18,159 bases of DNA from positions 1 to 18,159 of the forward strand of contig CALBMW010000282.1 in NCBI GenBank assembly GCA_937896275.1. The letters are read 5' to 3'. Position numbers and translations under genes: made by a program. Of the stretch, positions 7,668 through 13,895 are shown in pieces. Positions within the stretch are counted from its first letter, which is position 1. Each line of letters opens with the position of its first letter. The notes below the pieces were generated by a model. The model was not told the origin of the DNA. It worked only from the letters and a program-made list of their open reading frames with translations, and did not search any database. This stretch comes from an uncultured Myxococcales bacterium (GTDB lineage: Bacteria; Myxococcota_A; Bradymonadia; UBA7976; UBA1532).

Positions 7668-7756
7668 CGAGGTTCTCGCAGTTCACCGGCATCGCGGGCG
7701 CCGGACCCATGGGCATCGCCGGCACCGTCATCAAGGCGCGTGCCAAGACCGGGTGA
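7658..7756 (+). other. Coding-like open stretch without a start, beside usp
   Basis: A 32-codon plus-strand segment between two in-frame TGA codons (7655-7657 and 7754-7756). It reads ...FSQFTGIAGAGPMGIAG... and ends KARAKTG, with third positions almost all G or C and ATC used for every Ile. Its only ATG (7712-7714) would give a 14-residue peptide. It looks like the end of a lost gene or a chance run; it overlaps the first ten bases of usp on the other strand. A minus-strand frame through the same bases is also open, so codon bias alone does not settle it. Confidence 0.2.
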
Positions 7757-7832
7757 GGGGTCCCGACGCCTTCGAAGCCGCGTGGGGGGCGACCTTGCGG
7801 GGGTCTGGCCGGGGCGAAGGGAGTCAGGGGCC

Positions 7833-7848
7833 GTTACGAGCGCGTAAC
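7833..7848. repeat. Small inverted repeat GTTACG/CGTAAC
   Basis: GTTACG and CGTAAC arms of 6 bp around the 4-base spacer AGCG. It lies just past the TAG of the minus-strand coding-like tail, so it could be a weak transcription-end hairpin or an operator; no T-run follows. Confidence 0.3.
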
Positions 7849-7859
7849 CCGGGCGTGTT

Positions 7860-8251
7860 CTACTCCGCGCCGGCCGCGACCTGGGTGGTGGTGTCGTCGG
7901 GCGTGTCGCGACCGCGGCTGGTCAGGTCGAGCACCTTGCTGCCCTCGGGGTGCTCGATGCCCCTGCCCACAAACCAACGGGCAGAGCGTCAGCCGCAATG
8001 TCAGCAGCAATGTGAGCGGCAGTGTCAACGGGAGTGTCAGCGACGGTGCGAGCGGCATTGTCAGCGACGGTGCGATCGGCAGTGTCGGCGGCGGTGCGAG
8101 CGGCAGTGTCAGCGGCGGTGCGAGCGGCAGTGTCAGCGGCGGTGCGAGCGGCAGTGTCAGCGGCAACGCGAGCGGCGATGTCAGCGGCAATGCGAGCGAC
8201 CATGTGAGCAGCACTGCGAGCGGCACCGTTACCGTGACGCGGTAGGGCCAC
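7860..8251 (-). pseudogene. Possible broken repeat-protein gene with an intact-looking C-terminus
   Basis: The minus strand at 7970-7860 encodes 36 residues, starting VGRGIEHPEGSKVLDL and ending VAAGAE before TAG, with nearly every third base G or C and ordinary Asp/Thr/Glu content. This looks like a genuine protein end. Its frame is closed by TGA at 7989-7991, just inside the tandem array. In another minus frame the array reads as an Ala-rich repeat of A-A-D-T and A-A-R-T tetrapeptides, open from a GTG at 8251 (or an ATG at 8203) to 7922. One base gained or lost near 7975-7990 would join the two into a protein of about 130 residues with an Ala-rich amphipathic repeat and an acidic tail. No ribosome-binding site is seen. 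It could also be non-coding. Confidence 0.3.
7985..8224. repeat. Tandem array of twenty 12-base units (24-base higher-order repeat)
   Basis: Twenty consecutive 12-mers alternate between two types, AGTGTCAGCGGC and GGTGCGAGCGGC. The middle (8093-8164) is three perfect 24-base copies, and divergence grows towards both ends, as expected for an array growing by slippage or unequal exchange from its centre. Because 12 is a multiple of 3, all three plus frames stay open (Ser/Gly/Val/Ala; Ala/Val/Arg/Ser; Cys/Gln/Arg), as do two minus frames (Leu/Pro/Thr and Ala/Asp/Arg/Thr); the third minus frame has TGA in each 24-base unit. There are no unique spacers, so it is not a CRISPR array. Confidence 0.9.
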
Positions 8252-8280
8252 GCCGTGATGGGACTGATCGGTATCACGGC
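8252..8280. repeat. Inverted repeat with 8-bp arms beside the tandem array
   Basis: GCCGTGAT (8252-8259) and ATCACGGC (8273-8280) are perfect complements around a 13-base loop. It sits 28 bases past the array and abuts the possible minus-strand GTG start at 8251. Read on plus it would follow the TAG at 8243-8245 like a terminator stem, but no T-run follows; read on minus it could be an operator or leader hairpin. Confidence 0.45.
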
Positions 8281-8386
8281 GCGCAGAATGCCGATCCGCG
8301 GCGTGTGGATGCAATGGCGTCCGTGCGGGGGCCGCGCCGAGCGGGCAGGCCGGGCAAGCTGCTAGGATGCGCGGCGCCGGCCACGC

Positions 8387-8393
8387 GGAGGAG
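8387..8393 (+). promoter_or_regulatory. Strong Shine-Dalgarno for the HTTM gene
   Basis: GGAGGAG ends two bases before the ATG at 8396. It is one of the best ribosome-binding sites in the window and supports this start. Confidence 0.7.
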
Positions 8394-8395
8394 CG

Positions 8396-9763
8396 ATGTC
8401 GAGACAGGAGTCGCCGACCGTCGACCGCGTCGCCGCCGCGCTGGGCGACGAGCCCCCGACCCACCGTCGCATCTTCGCCGCTCTGCTGGGCGTGACGGTG
8501 CTGCGCGATCTGCTCACCGTGAACGTGCCGCTGGCGATCCTGCAGCCGCCCGACACCTTTCGCCTGCCCTGGTTCGACCTGCTCCCAATCCTGCCACGCA
8601 CGCCGCTGACCGAGGCGGCCGCGCACGGGGCGCTCGGGATCATGGCGCTCGCCGCGGCCTGGATGGTGCTCCGGCCGGCCGGTCCCTGGGCGCCGCTGGC
8701 CCTGCTCGCGGGCTATGGCGCGGCCTTCTTCGTGGACCAGCGCAGCTACACCTCCAACCAGTACCTGCTGCTGCTCTGCCTGGGTCTCGTCGCCGCGTGG
8801 TCGGGACGCGCGCCGGCCGCCGCCTGGCCGCGCCTGGCGCTTCGGCTGCTCTTCACCTCGGTCTACGTGGCGGCCGTGGCGGCGAAGATCGACGCCGCCT
8901 GGCTCGACGGCCTCATCGTGCGTGAGGCGCTGCTTCATTACGGCACGATGTGGGGGCCGATGGGCCTCGATGACGCGCTGGGTGCCGGCCACCCGATCTA
9001 TGTCGCGACCGCGGGGCTCACCCTCGCGCTCGAGGCCTTCCTCGTCGTGGGCCTCTGGGTGCCCCGCCTGCGCGTGGCGGCCGTGGCGCTGGGGGTGGCG
9101 CTGCACGTGGGCATCGAGGCGCTGATGCCGGTGCGCTGCTTCAGCTACCTCATGATCGCCGGCTACGTGCTCTACGCGGACCGACCGCCTGCGCCGCGCG
9201 CCGAGCCGGCCTGGCGGTGGCTCGCGGGGGGCGTGGCCTTCGCGGTCGCGGTCGCGGGCGGCTTCCGCGCCGCGGGCATCTATCCCCTGCCCCCGACCAA
9301 CCTGCTCGCCGTCGGGGCCGGCGTGTCGCTGGCGGTGTTGCTCTGCCGTCGGGCGGTCCTCGAGCAGCCCGCCCACCCCGCGCGCCGGGGGCTGCGGGCC
9401 GCGATCTTGACGACGCTGGCGATCGCGCACGCCGCCCTACTGATCAAGCCACTGGTCGGGGGCGGCGACCGCTTCGGCTTCCGCATGTTCCGCCAGATCG
9501 TGGTCGTGCAGGCCGAGACGCGGGCCCGCGTCGGCGACCGCTGGCGCACCTATCCGATGCTGGGCGCCACCGACTACTGGTTCCCCACCGCCGCCGCCTA
9601 CTACTGGGAGAGCTGGGACGAACACCAAGTGTTCTTGCAGGGTTACGCCGACTGGATCCTGCCGGTGTCGGGTGCCGAGGACGCCCGGGTGGTAGCGCGC
9701 TTCCGGGTCAACGACGGGCCGGTGAGGCAAGCGGCCTACGCGCCCGGCGGCGGCCCCCCGTGA
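8396..9763 (+). CDS. HTTM / vitamin K-dependent gamma-carboxylase-like membrane protein
   Basis: 455 residues with about eight to ten hydrophobic helices, leaving a C-terminal soluble part (about 360-455). Seen: family-like segments RSYTSNQYLLLLCLGL (116-131), YVAAVAAKIDAAWLDG (157-172), and LHVGIEALMPVRCFSYLMIAGY (236-257). These match the HTTM (horizontally transferred transmembrane) domain shared with vitamin K-dependent carboxylase. Bacterial members mostly lack a proven substrate, so carboxylase activity should not be assumed. The C-terminal region is rich in Trp and Tyr (YYWESWDEH, 402-410), probably periplasmic or membrane-proximal. It is transcribed alone, convergent with the PhoD gene 31 bases away; nothing nearby suggests its substrate. 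Confidence 0.85.
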   Translation: MSRQESPTVDRVAAALGDEPPTHRRIFAALLGVTVLRDLLTVNVPLAILQPPDTFRLPWFDLLPILPRTPLTEAAAHGALGIMALAAAWMVLRPAGPWAPLALLAGYGAAFFVDQRSYTSNQYLLLLCLGLVAAWSGRAPAAAWPRLALRLLFTSVYVAAVAAKIDAAWLDGLIVREALLHYGTMWGPMGLDDALGAGHPIYVATAGLTLALEAFLVVGLWVPRLRVAAVALGVALHVGIEALMPVRCFSYLMIAGYVLYADRPPAPRAEPAWRWLAGGVAFAVAVAGGFRAAGIYPLPPTNLLAVGAGVSLAVLLCRRAVLEQPAHPARRGLRAAILTTLAIAHAALLIKPLVGGGDRFGFRMFRQIVVVQAETRARVGDRWRTYPMLGATDYWFPTAAAYYWESWDEHQVFLQGYADWILPVSGAEDARVVARFRVNDGPVRQAAYAPGGGPP

Positions 9764-9794
9764 ACCTCGCGGACGTCGTCAGGCCGAGACGCGC

Positions 9795-11480
9795 TCACGC
9801 CAGCGGCGGCGCGTTGGGGATCGGCGGCGCGACCTCGTCCACCGCCAGCAGGCGCGCCACGCCGTCCATCACCTCGTAGATGGCCCCGATCTGGGCCGTC
9901 TGGGGCTCGTCGGTGTCCACCCGCTCATAGAGGAACCAGGCGCCCTGCACGCGCTCGGGCGTGATGTCGAGCTGCAGCCAGCCGCGCTGCTGCACGTTGA
10001 CGAACTTGATGTGCGGGTTGACGCTGAGGATGGTCTCGAGCAGCGCCGGCTGGACCGCCGGCAGGCCGGGCGAGGTCACCGAGGTCCCCACGAACTCGAC
10101 CGCCAGCGCGCCCTCGCCGGTCAGCGGGTCGTAGCGATCCGCGTCGTTGGGATCCTCGGTCAGCTCCATCGCCCAGCTGGTGTGGATGTCGCCGGTCAGG
10201 ACCACCAGGTTGCCGACGCCGTTGTCGCGCACGCTGCCGAACAGGCGGCCGCGGGCGGCCTCGTAGCCATCCCACTGATCCGGGTTGAGGCTGGTGATGG
10301 GCAGCGTCGGCGCCGCGCGGAAGAGGAGCTGACCCATCATGACTTGCTGCCCCAGGAGCCGCCAGCGGGCGGTCGAGGTGCGAAACTGATCGTCGAGCCA
10401 GGCCTCCTGATCGAAACCCAGCAGGGTGCGCTCGGGATCGGCGGCCATGCCGCGCGCCTGCATGTCGCGGCCCCAGAGGCGGCTGTCGAGCATGATGAGG
10501 TCGACCAGGTCGCCATAGCGCAGCGTGCGGAAGATGCGGCCGTCGGGGGCCTCGCGGATCGGGATCCACTCGCTGTAGGCCTTCTCGGCGGCGGCCCGGC
10601 GCTCGCTCCAGGGCCCCTCGGTGTCCTCGTCGTGGTTCTCGGCGCCGCCGCGCCACGAGTCGTTCGCGACCTCGTGGTCGTCCCAGATGCAGATGAAGGG
10701 GTGCTGCCGGTGCACCGCTTGCAGCCAGGGGTCGAGGCGGTAGTGGCGGTAGCGGCGCCGGTAGTCGTCGAGCGTGATGATCTCGTGCGGCGGGTCGTAC
10801 TCGCGGACGTTGCCGTACTTGCCGTTGGCGTACTCGTAGATGTAGTCGCCCAGGTGCACGACCGCCGAGAGGTCCGGCTGGGTGGCCAGCTCGCGGTAGG
10901 CGTGAAACCAGCCGTGGGCGTAGCTCGAGCAGCTCACGACGGCGAGGCGCAGGCGGTCGACGGCGCCCGAGGGGGCCGTGCGGGAGCGGCCGACGGGCGA
11001 GGTGCGGCCCAGGGCATGAAATCGGTAGAACCAGGTCGTGTCGGCGGTCAGGCCGTCGGCGTCCACCTTCACCGTGAAGTCGCGGTCACCGTCGGTGGTG
11101 AAGGTGCCCACGTTGGCGCGCTCGGCGAAGTCGGCGGTGGCCGCGATCTCCCAGAAGACGTCGGTGGCGGCGTCGACGCCGGTGACGCGGGTCCACAGGA
11201 TGATCGCGTCGGTGAGCGGATCGCCGGAGGCGACGCCGTGCTGGAACAGATCATCGGGGCCCGGCTCGCCGTCGTAGGCGTAGCGCGGCAGGCCGTCGTC
11301 CACGGGACCGGCGTCGGGCTCACCGCCCTCGCCGCCGCCGCCCTCGCCGCCGCCCCCCGCGTCGGTCTCCGGGGCGTCGGCCTCGCCGGCCTCATCGCAA
11401 CCGGCCAGGCCGAGCACCATGGGAGAGACGCCCAGCACCGCGGCCAGGCGCAGGATTTCTCGGCGCGAGAGTCGTTCCAT
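9795..11480 (-). CDS. phoD: PhoD-family alkaline phosphatase/phosphodiesterase, Tat-exported lipoprotein
   Basis: 561 residues. Seen: a twin-arginine signal S5-R-R-E-I-L-R11, a hydrophobic stretch, and the lipobox L25-A-G-C28, so export folded and lipid anchoring at Cys28 are likely. A Gly/Glu/Asp-rich linker follows at 29-62. Next come the PhoD N-terminal beta-rich domain (about 65-172) and the metallophosphatase core with SC184SSY, G211-D212-Y213, W266-D-D-H-E and N273-D, and the late G430-D-I-H433. PhoD enzymes use Fe/Ca sites to hydrolyse phosphomonoesters and diesters outside the cytoplasm for phosphate supply. The ATG at 11480 is preferred over an in-frame start 80 codons upstream because the Tat signal begins there and GGAAGGA precedes it. 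No Pho box was recognised. Confidence 0.93.
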   Translation of the reverse strand: MERLSRREILRLAAVLGVSPMVLGLAGCDEAGEADAPETDAGGGGEGGGGEGGEPDAGPVDDGLPRYAYDGEPGPDDLFQHGVASGDPLTDAIILWTRVTGVDAATDVFWEIAATADFAERANVGTFTTDGDRDFTVKVDADGLTADTTWFYRFHALGRTSPVGRSRTAPSGAVDRLRLAVVSCSSYAHGWFHAYRELATQPDLSAVVHLGDYIYEYANGKYGNVREYDPPHEIITLDDYRRRYRHYRLDPWLQAVHRQHPFICIWDDHEVANDSWRGGAENHDEDTEGPWSERRAAAEKAYSEWIPIREAPDGRIFRTLRYGDLVDLIMLDSRLWGRDMQARGMAADPERTLLGFDQEAWLDDQFRTSTARWRLLGQQVMMGQLLFRAAPTLPITSLNPDQWDGYEAARGRLFGSVRDNGVGNLVVLTGDIHTSWAMELTEDPNDADRYDPLTGEGALAVEFVGTSVTSPGLPAVQPALLETILSVNPHIKFVNVQQRGWLQLDITPERVQGAWFLYERVDTDEPQTAQIGAIYEVMDGVARLLAVDEVAPPIPNAPPLA

Positions 11481-11592
11481 GGCCCTGTCCTTCCCTTGCG
11501 ATTGCGCGCCAACAGAGAGCACGAAGGGCGCGACCACCGCAAGGCCGCGCGGCCCGGTTGCCGCGTCGGGGGCGCCGTGCGAGCATCCGCCG

Positions 11593-12114
11593 ATGCGACG
11601 GTTCCAGAGCCACGGCGACGGCCGCTTCAGCCGCGAACAGCTCGCCGCGTGCGGCCCGCACGTCGTCTTCGAGGGCGGCGTCCGCATCTGGCACCCCGAC
11701 CGCGTGCACCTCGGCGACAACGTCTATGTCGGGCACGACGCGATGCTCAAGGGCTACTACCGGGGCACGCTGCGCATCGGCGACGACACCTGGGTCGGGC
11801 AGGGCGTCTTCATCCACGCGGCGGGCGACGTCACCATCGGGCGCGCGGTGGGCGTGGGGCCCTTCTGCAAGTTCCTGACGTCCTTCCACGGCGAGGCCGG
11901 GCGAGACGTGCCCATCCTGGCCGCGCCCATCGAGTTTCGGGCGATCGTGGTCGAGGACGACTGTGACATCGGGGTGGGGAGCGTGATCCTGCCGGGGGTG
12001 ACGATCGGGCGGGGGGCGCAGATCGGGGCGGGGAGCGTGGTGACGAAGGATGTGCCCGCCTACGCGATCGTGGCGGGCAACCCTGCGAAGTTGCTGAGGT
12101 TTCGGGGGGATTGA
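11593..12114 (+). CDS. Left-handed beta-helix acyltransferase (WbbJ/hexapeptide-repeat family)
   Basis: 173 residues. Seen: repeated hexapeptides typical of the left-handed beta-helix fold (VHLGDNVYVG, LRIGDDTWVGQGVFI, VTIGRAVGVGP, VILPGVTIGRGAQIGAGSVV) and the usual C-terminal ending VPAYAIVAGNPAKLLRFR. A likely catalytic His lies at H75 or H99. Relatives transfer acetyl or other acyl groups from CoA to sugars or similar acceptors in envelope polysaccharides or antibiotics; the acceptor here is unknown. The ATG at 11593 is taken because the upstream in-frame residues overlap the PhoD leader and look non-coding. It is divergent from phoD (112 bases between starts) and convergent with the ATPase gene 43 bases downstream; no terminator stem was seen there. 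Confidence 0.9.
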   Translation: MRRFQSHGDGRFSREQLAACGPHVVFEGGVRIWHPDRVHLGDNVYVGHDAMLKGYYRGTLRIGDDTWVGQGVFIHAAGDVTIGRAVGVGPFCKFLTSFHGEAGRDVPILAAPIEFRAIVVEDDCDIGVGSVILPGVTIGRGAQIGAGSVVTKDVPAYAIVAGNPAKLLRFRGD

Positions 12115-12157
12115 AGGGCGGGACGTGCTGGGCGTGGTCGCTGAGCCCGGCGCCGCG

Positions 12158-13735
12158 TCAGGCCCGCAGCACCGTGACGGCGCGCCCGGTGGTGGTGGCT
12201 GCGGCCTCGAACTTCGTGCGCGCGTCGATGGAGCGGGCGGCGGCACGGCGGTCGAAGATGACCAACACGCCGGCATCGACGCCCAGGCGCTGCAAGCAAC
12301 CGTCGAGCTGCTCGAGCCCCTTCGGGAGCGGGTCGGGCTTGCCGTCCGCCCAGACCTTCAGCTCGAGCGCTTCGCGCTGCCAGATCCGGCGGCCGCCCGC
12401 GTCGGGCAGGGGCCATCGAACGAGCAGGTCGATGCGGCCGCGGCCCACGCCGTACTCGCGCTCGATGTAGCCGCCGCCGTTCACGACGCGCTGCAGGAAG
12501 GCCATCAGGACCAGCTGGGGGGCGACCTCGTGGTAGGGCATGGTGCCGGTGAGCACGTCGCCGTTCAGGATCCAGAAGTCGACGAAAGCGCTCAGCATCT
12601 GGTCGAGGTCGAGGCGGCCGTCGGGGCGCACGAAGGCTCGGGGCTCGACCGTGACCGCCTCTTCGCCCTTGCCCGCCAGCACGCGGACGATGATCTCGCG
12701 GTAGATCGGGTTGGCGACCCGCAGCGGCCGGTCGGGCGCCACCAGGCCGAGATCCCGCACGTACCGGACGTCGTCGTCGAAGGTGTCCTCGGCGATGAGG
12801 GTTCCGGCCAGGAGCGGCTCGATGACGGCCCTGACCCGAGACTCCATCAGGCGGGCGACGAGTGAGTCGAGGTGCGTCTGGCGGGCGAGGATCAGGCGCT
12901 CCTTGGCCTGGTCGAGGTGGTCGGCGGTGATGGCCTCGGGCGGCGCGACGCCCATGTTGCGCACGACCTCGCGCGCGAGCGCGTTCACCAACCAAGGCTG
13001 TCCGGCCGTCAGCTCGAAGGCACGGGCGAGCGCGTCCTCGGTGAAGGCCTGGCCAGTGTCGGCGGTGTGCTGCGCGTACAGGGCGCGCACCTCGGCGGCG
13101 GAGAAGTCTCCGATGCGCAGCGACTCGACCTTGATGTTGAAGGGGCTGGAGCTGCCCAGGCGGGGCGCGCCGCCGCCGCTGGCCACCTTGTAGTCGCGGA
13201 CGTCGCGCAAGCCGCACAGCGCGACGGACCAGGGGAAGTGATCGGGGCGGCCGTCGAAACCGGCGCGCAGTTGGCCCAGCACCGACATCAGCGACGCGTC
13301 GAACAGCGCGTCGATCTCGTCGAAGAACAGGACCAGCGGTCGCGGGCACGCGGCGGCCCAGGCGGCGAGGCCCTCCTGAAGGCGCTGCCCAGGTTCGCCA
13401 TCGGGCCACGGCGGCGGCTGCAACTCGGCCGAGAGCTCCCGAGCGGCGGCGCCGCGAATCGACCCGAGGACCAGCCTCTCCGCCGCCCCGTAGTCGCCCA
13501 GGGTCACCTTCGCCGTCTCGCAGGAGAAGTGCAGGGCGGCGAAGCGCCCCTCCGCGGTGAGCGTGCGCGCCAGCGATCGCAGCAGGGTCGTCTTGCCCGT
13601 CTGCCGCGGCGCGTGCACCACGAAGTAGCCCATCTCCTCGATGAGCCGCCGCGCCTCGGGCGTGCGCTGCTCGGGCGGGATGATGTAGTGAAACCGCGGA
13701 TCGCAGGGGCCGGCGGTGTTGAAGACGCGCGCCAT
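12158..13735 (-). CDS. AAA-like ATPase with C-terminal PD-(D/E)XK nuclease-like domain
   Basis: 525 residues. Seen: Walker A APRQTGKTT at 42-50, Walker B LVLFFDEID at 134-142, and SPFNIKVESLRIGDFSAAEV at 196-215, which fits the STAND/AAA-14-type ATPases that carry 'LxxFxxxEV'. A winged-helix-like region follows at about 300-345 (YVRDLGL...ANPIYREII). The C-terminal 120 residues contain GRGRID436LLVRW and ALE458-L-K460, the D...ExK pattern of PD-(D/E)XK enzymes, with E425 and E427 ahead. The layout matches 'AAA-ATPase-like plus PDDEXK_9 (DUF1703)' proteins, which are common, often multi-copy, and of unknown function. It is a lone minus-strand gene. A DNA-processing, defence or selfish role is possible, but nothing beside it confirms this. 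The ATG is the domain-proximal start. Confidence 0.85.
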   Translation of the reverse strand: MARVFNTAGPCDPRFHYIIPPEQRTPEARRLIEEMGYFVVHAPRQTGKTTLLRSLARTLTAEGRFAALHFSCETAKVTLGDYGAAERLVLGSIRGAAARELSAELQPPPWPDGEPGQRLQEGLAAWAAACPRPLVLFFDEIDALFDASLMSVLGQLRAGFDGRPDHFPWSVALCGLRDVRDYKVASGGGAPRLGSSSPFNIKVESLRIGDFSAAEVRALYAQHTADTGQAFTEDALARAFELTAGQPWLVNALAREVVRNMGVAPPEAITADHLDQAKERLILARQTHLDSLVARLMESRVRAVIEPLLAGTLIAEDTFDDDVRYVRDLGLVAPDRPLRVANPIYREIIVRVLAGKGEEAVTVEPRAFVRPDGRLDLDQMLSAFVDFWILNGDVLTGTMPYHEVAPQLVLMAFLQRVVNGGGYIEREYGVGRGRIDLLVRWPLPDAGGRRIWQREALELKVWADGKPDPLPKGLEQLDGCLQRLGVDAGVLVIFDRRAAARSIDARTKFEAAATTTGRAVTVLRA

Positions 13736-13865
13736 GGCGGCAGGCTACGCCGCGGGGGCCGTGGGGGCAACGGGGGGCTCGGGCGCGGGCGATCAGACCG
13801 CGGGCCGGGGGTTCAGGGCCCACCGATCGCGATGACGGGCAGCGCCGGCCGCGGCCAGGCTATAT

Positions 13866-13893
13866 GTCAAGTAGCGAGTCTTGACCCCCCCCC
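13866..13893. promoter_or_regulatory. Inverted repeat with TTGACA half and adjacent C/G run
   Basis: GTCAAG (13866-13871) and CTTGAC (13880-13885) are complementary arms around 8 bases, directly followed by nine C (13885-13893), next to the stop of the DUF2723 gene. On the minus strand the distal arm reads TTGACA, a consensus -35, 130 bases before the ATPase start; no good -10 follows. A local AT-rich patch (CTATATGT, 13860-13867) stands out in this GC-rich DNA. It may be the ATPase promoter or operator, or a weak transcription end for the glycan operon. Confidence 0.35.
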
Positions 13894-13895
13894 GA

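Larger units (their letters stand above)
7668..8395. other. Gene-free stretch between usp and the HTTM gene
   Basis: About 730 bases with no intact, convincing gene. It contains the coding-like fragment to 7756, a small inverted repeat at 7833-7848, a minus-strand coding-like tail at 7860-7970, the 12-base tandem array at 7985-8224, and an 8-bp-stem inverted repeat at 8252-8280. The last 110 bases lead into the HTTM gene and must hold its promoter; a TAGGAT at 8363-8368 is -10-like but lacks a clear -35. Confidence 0.6.

Noticed and set aside
7985..8224. CRISPR-like array
   Set aside because: The units are contiguous with no unique spacers of constant length, and no cas gene is present.
8012..8245. 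Plus-strand Ser/Gly repeat gene ending at TAG 8243
   Set aside because: Its only start is a GTG inside the repeat, no ribosome-binding site precedes it, and the sequence upstream in frame lacks any start codon; changes between units fall mainly on first and second codon positions.
7922..9430. 502-codon minus frame across the array and the HTTM gene
   Set aside because: It is a shadow of the HTTM gene on the other strand, low-complexity in Arg/Gln/His; only the part inside the array could matter and is treated separately.
11419..11592. N-terminal extension of the acyltransferase to an upstream start
   Set aside because: The added 58 residues overlap the PhoD leader on the other strand, resemble random basic sequence, and precede a normal family N-terminus.
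11481..11720. N-terminal extension of PhoD by 80 residues
   Set aside because: It would bury the Tat signal inside the protein; the ATG at 11480 has a good ribosome-binding site and starts the signal.
12115..12157. Bidirectional terminator between the acyltransferase and ATPase genes
   Set aside because: No stem with a T-run was visible in the 43 bases.
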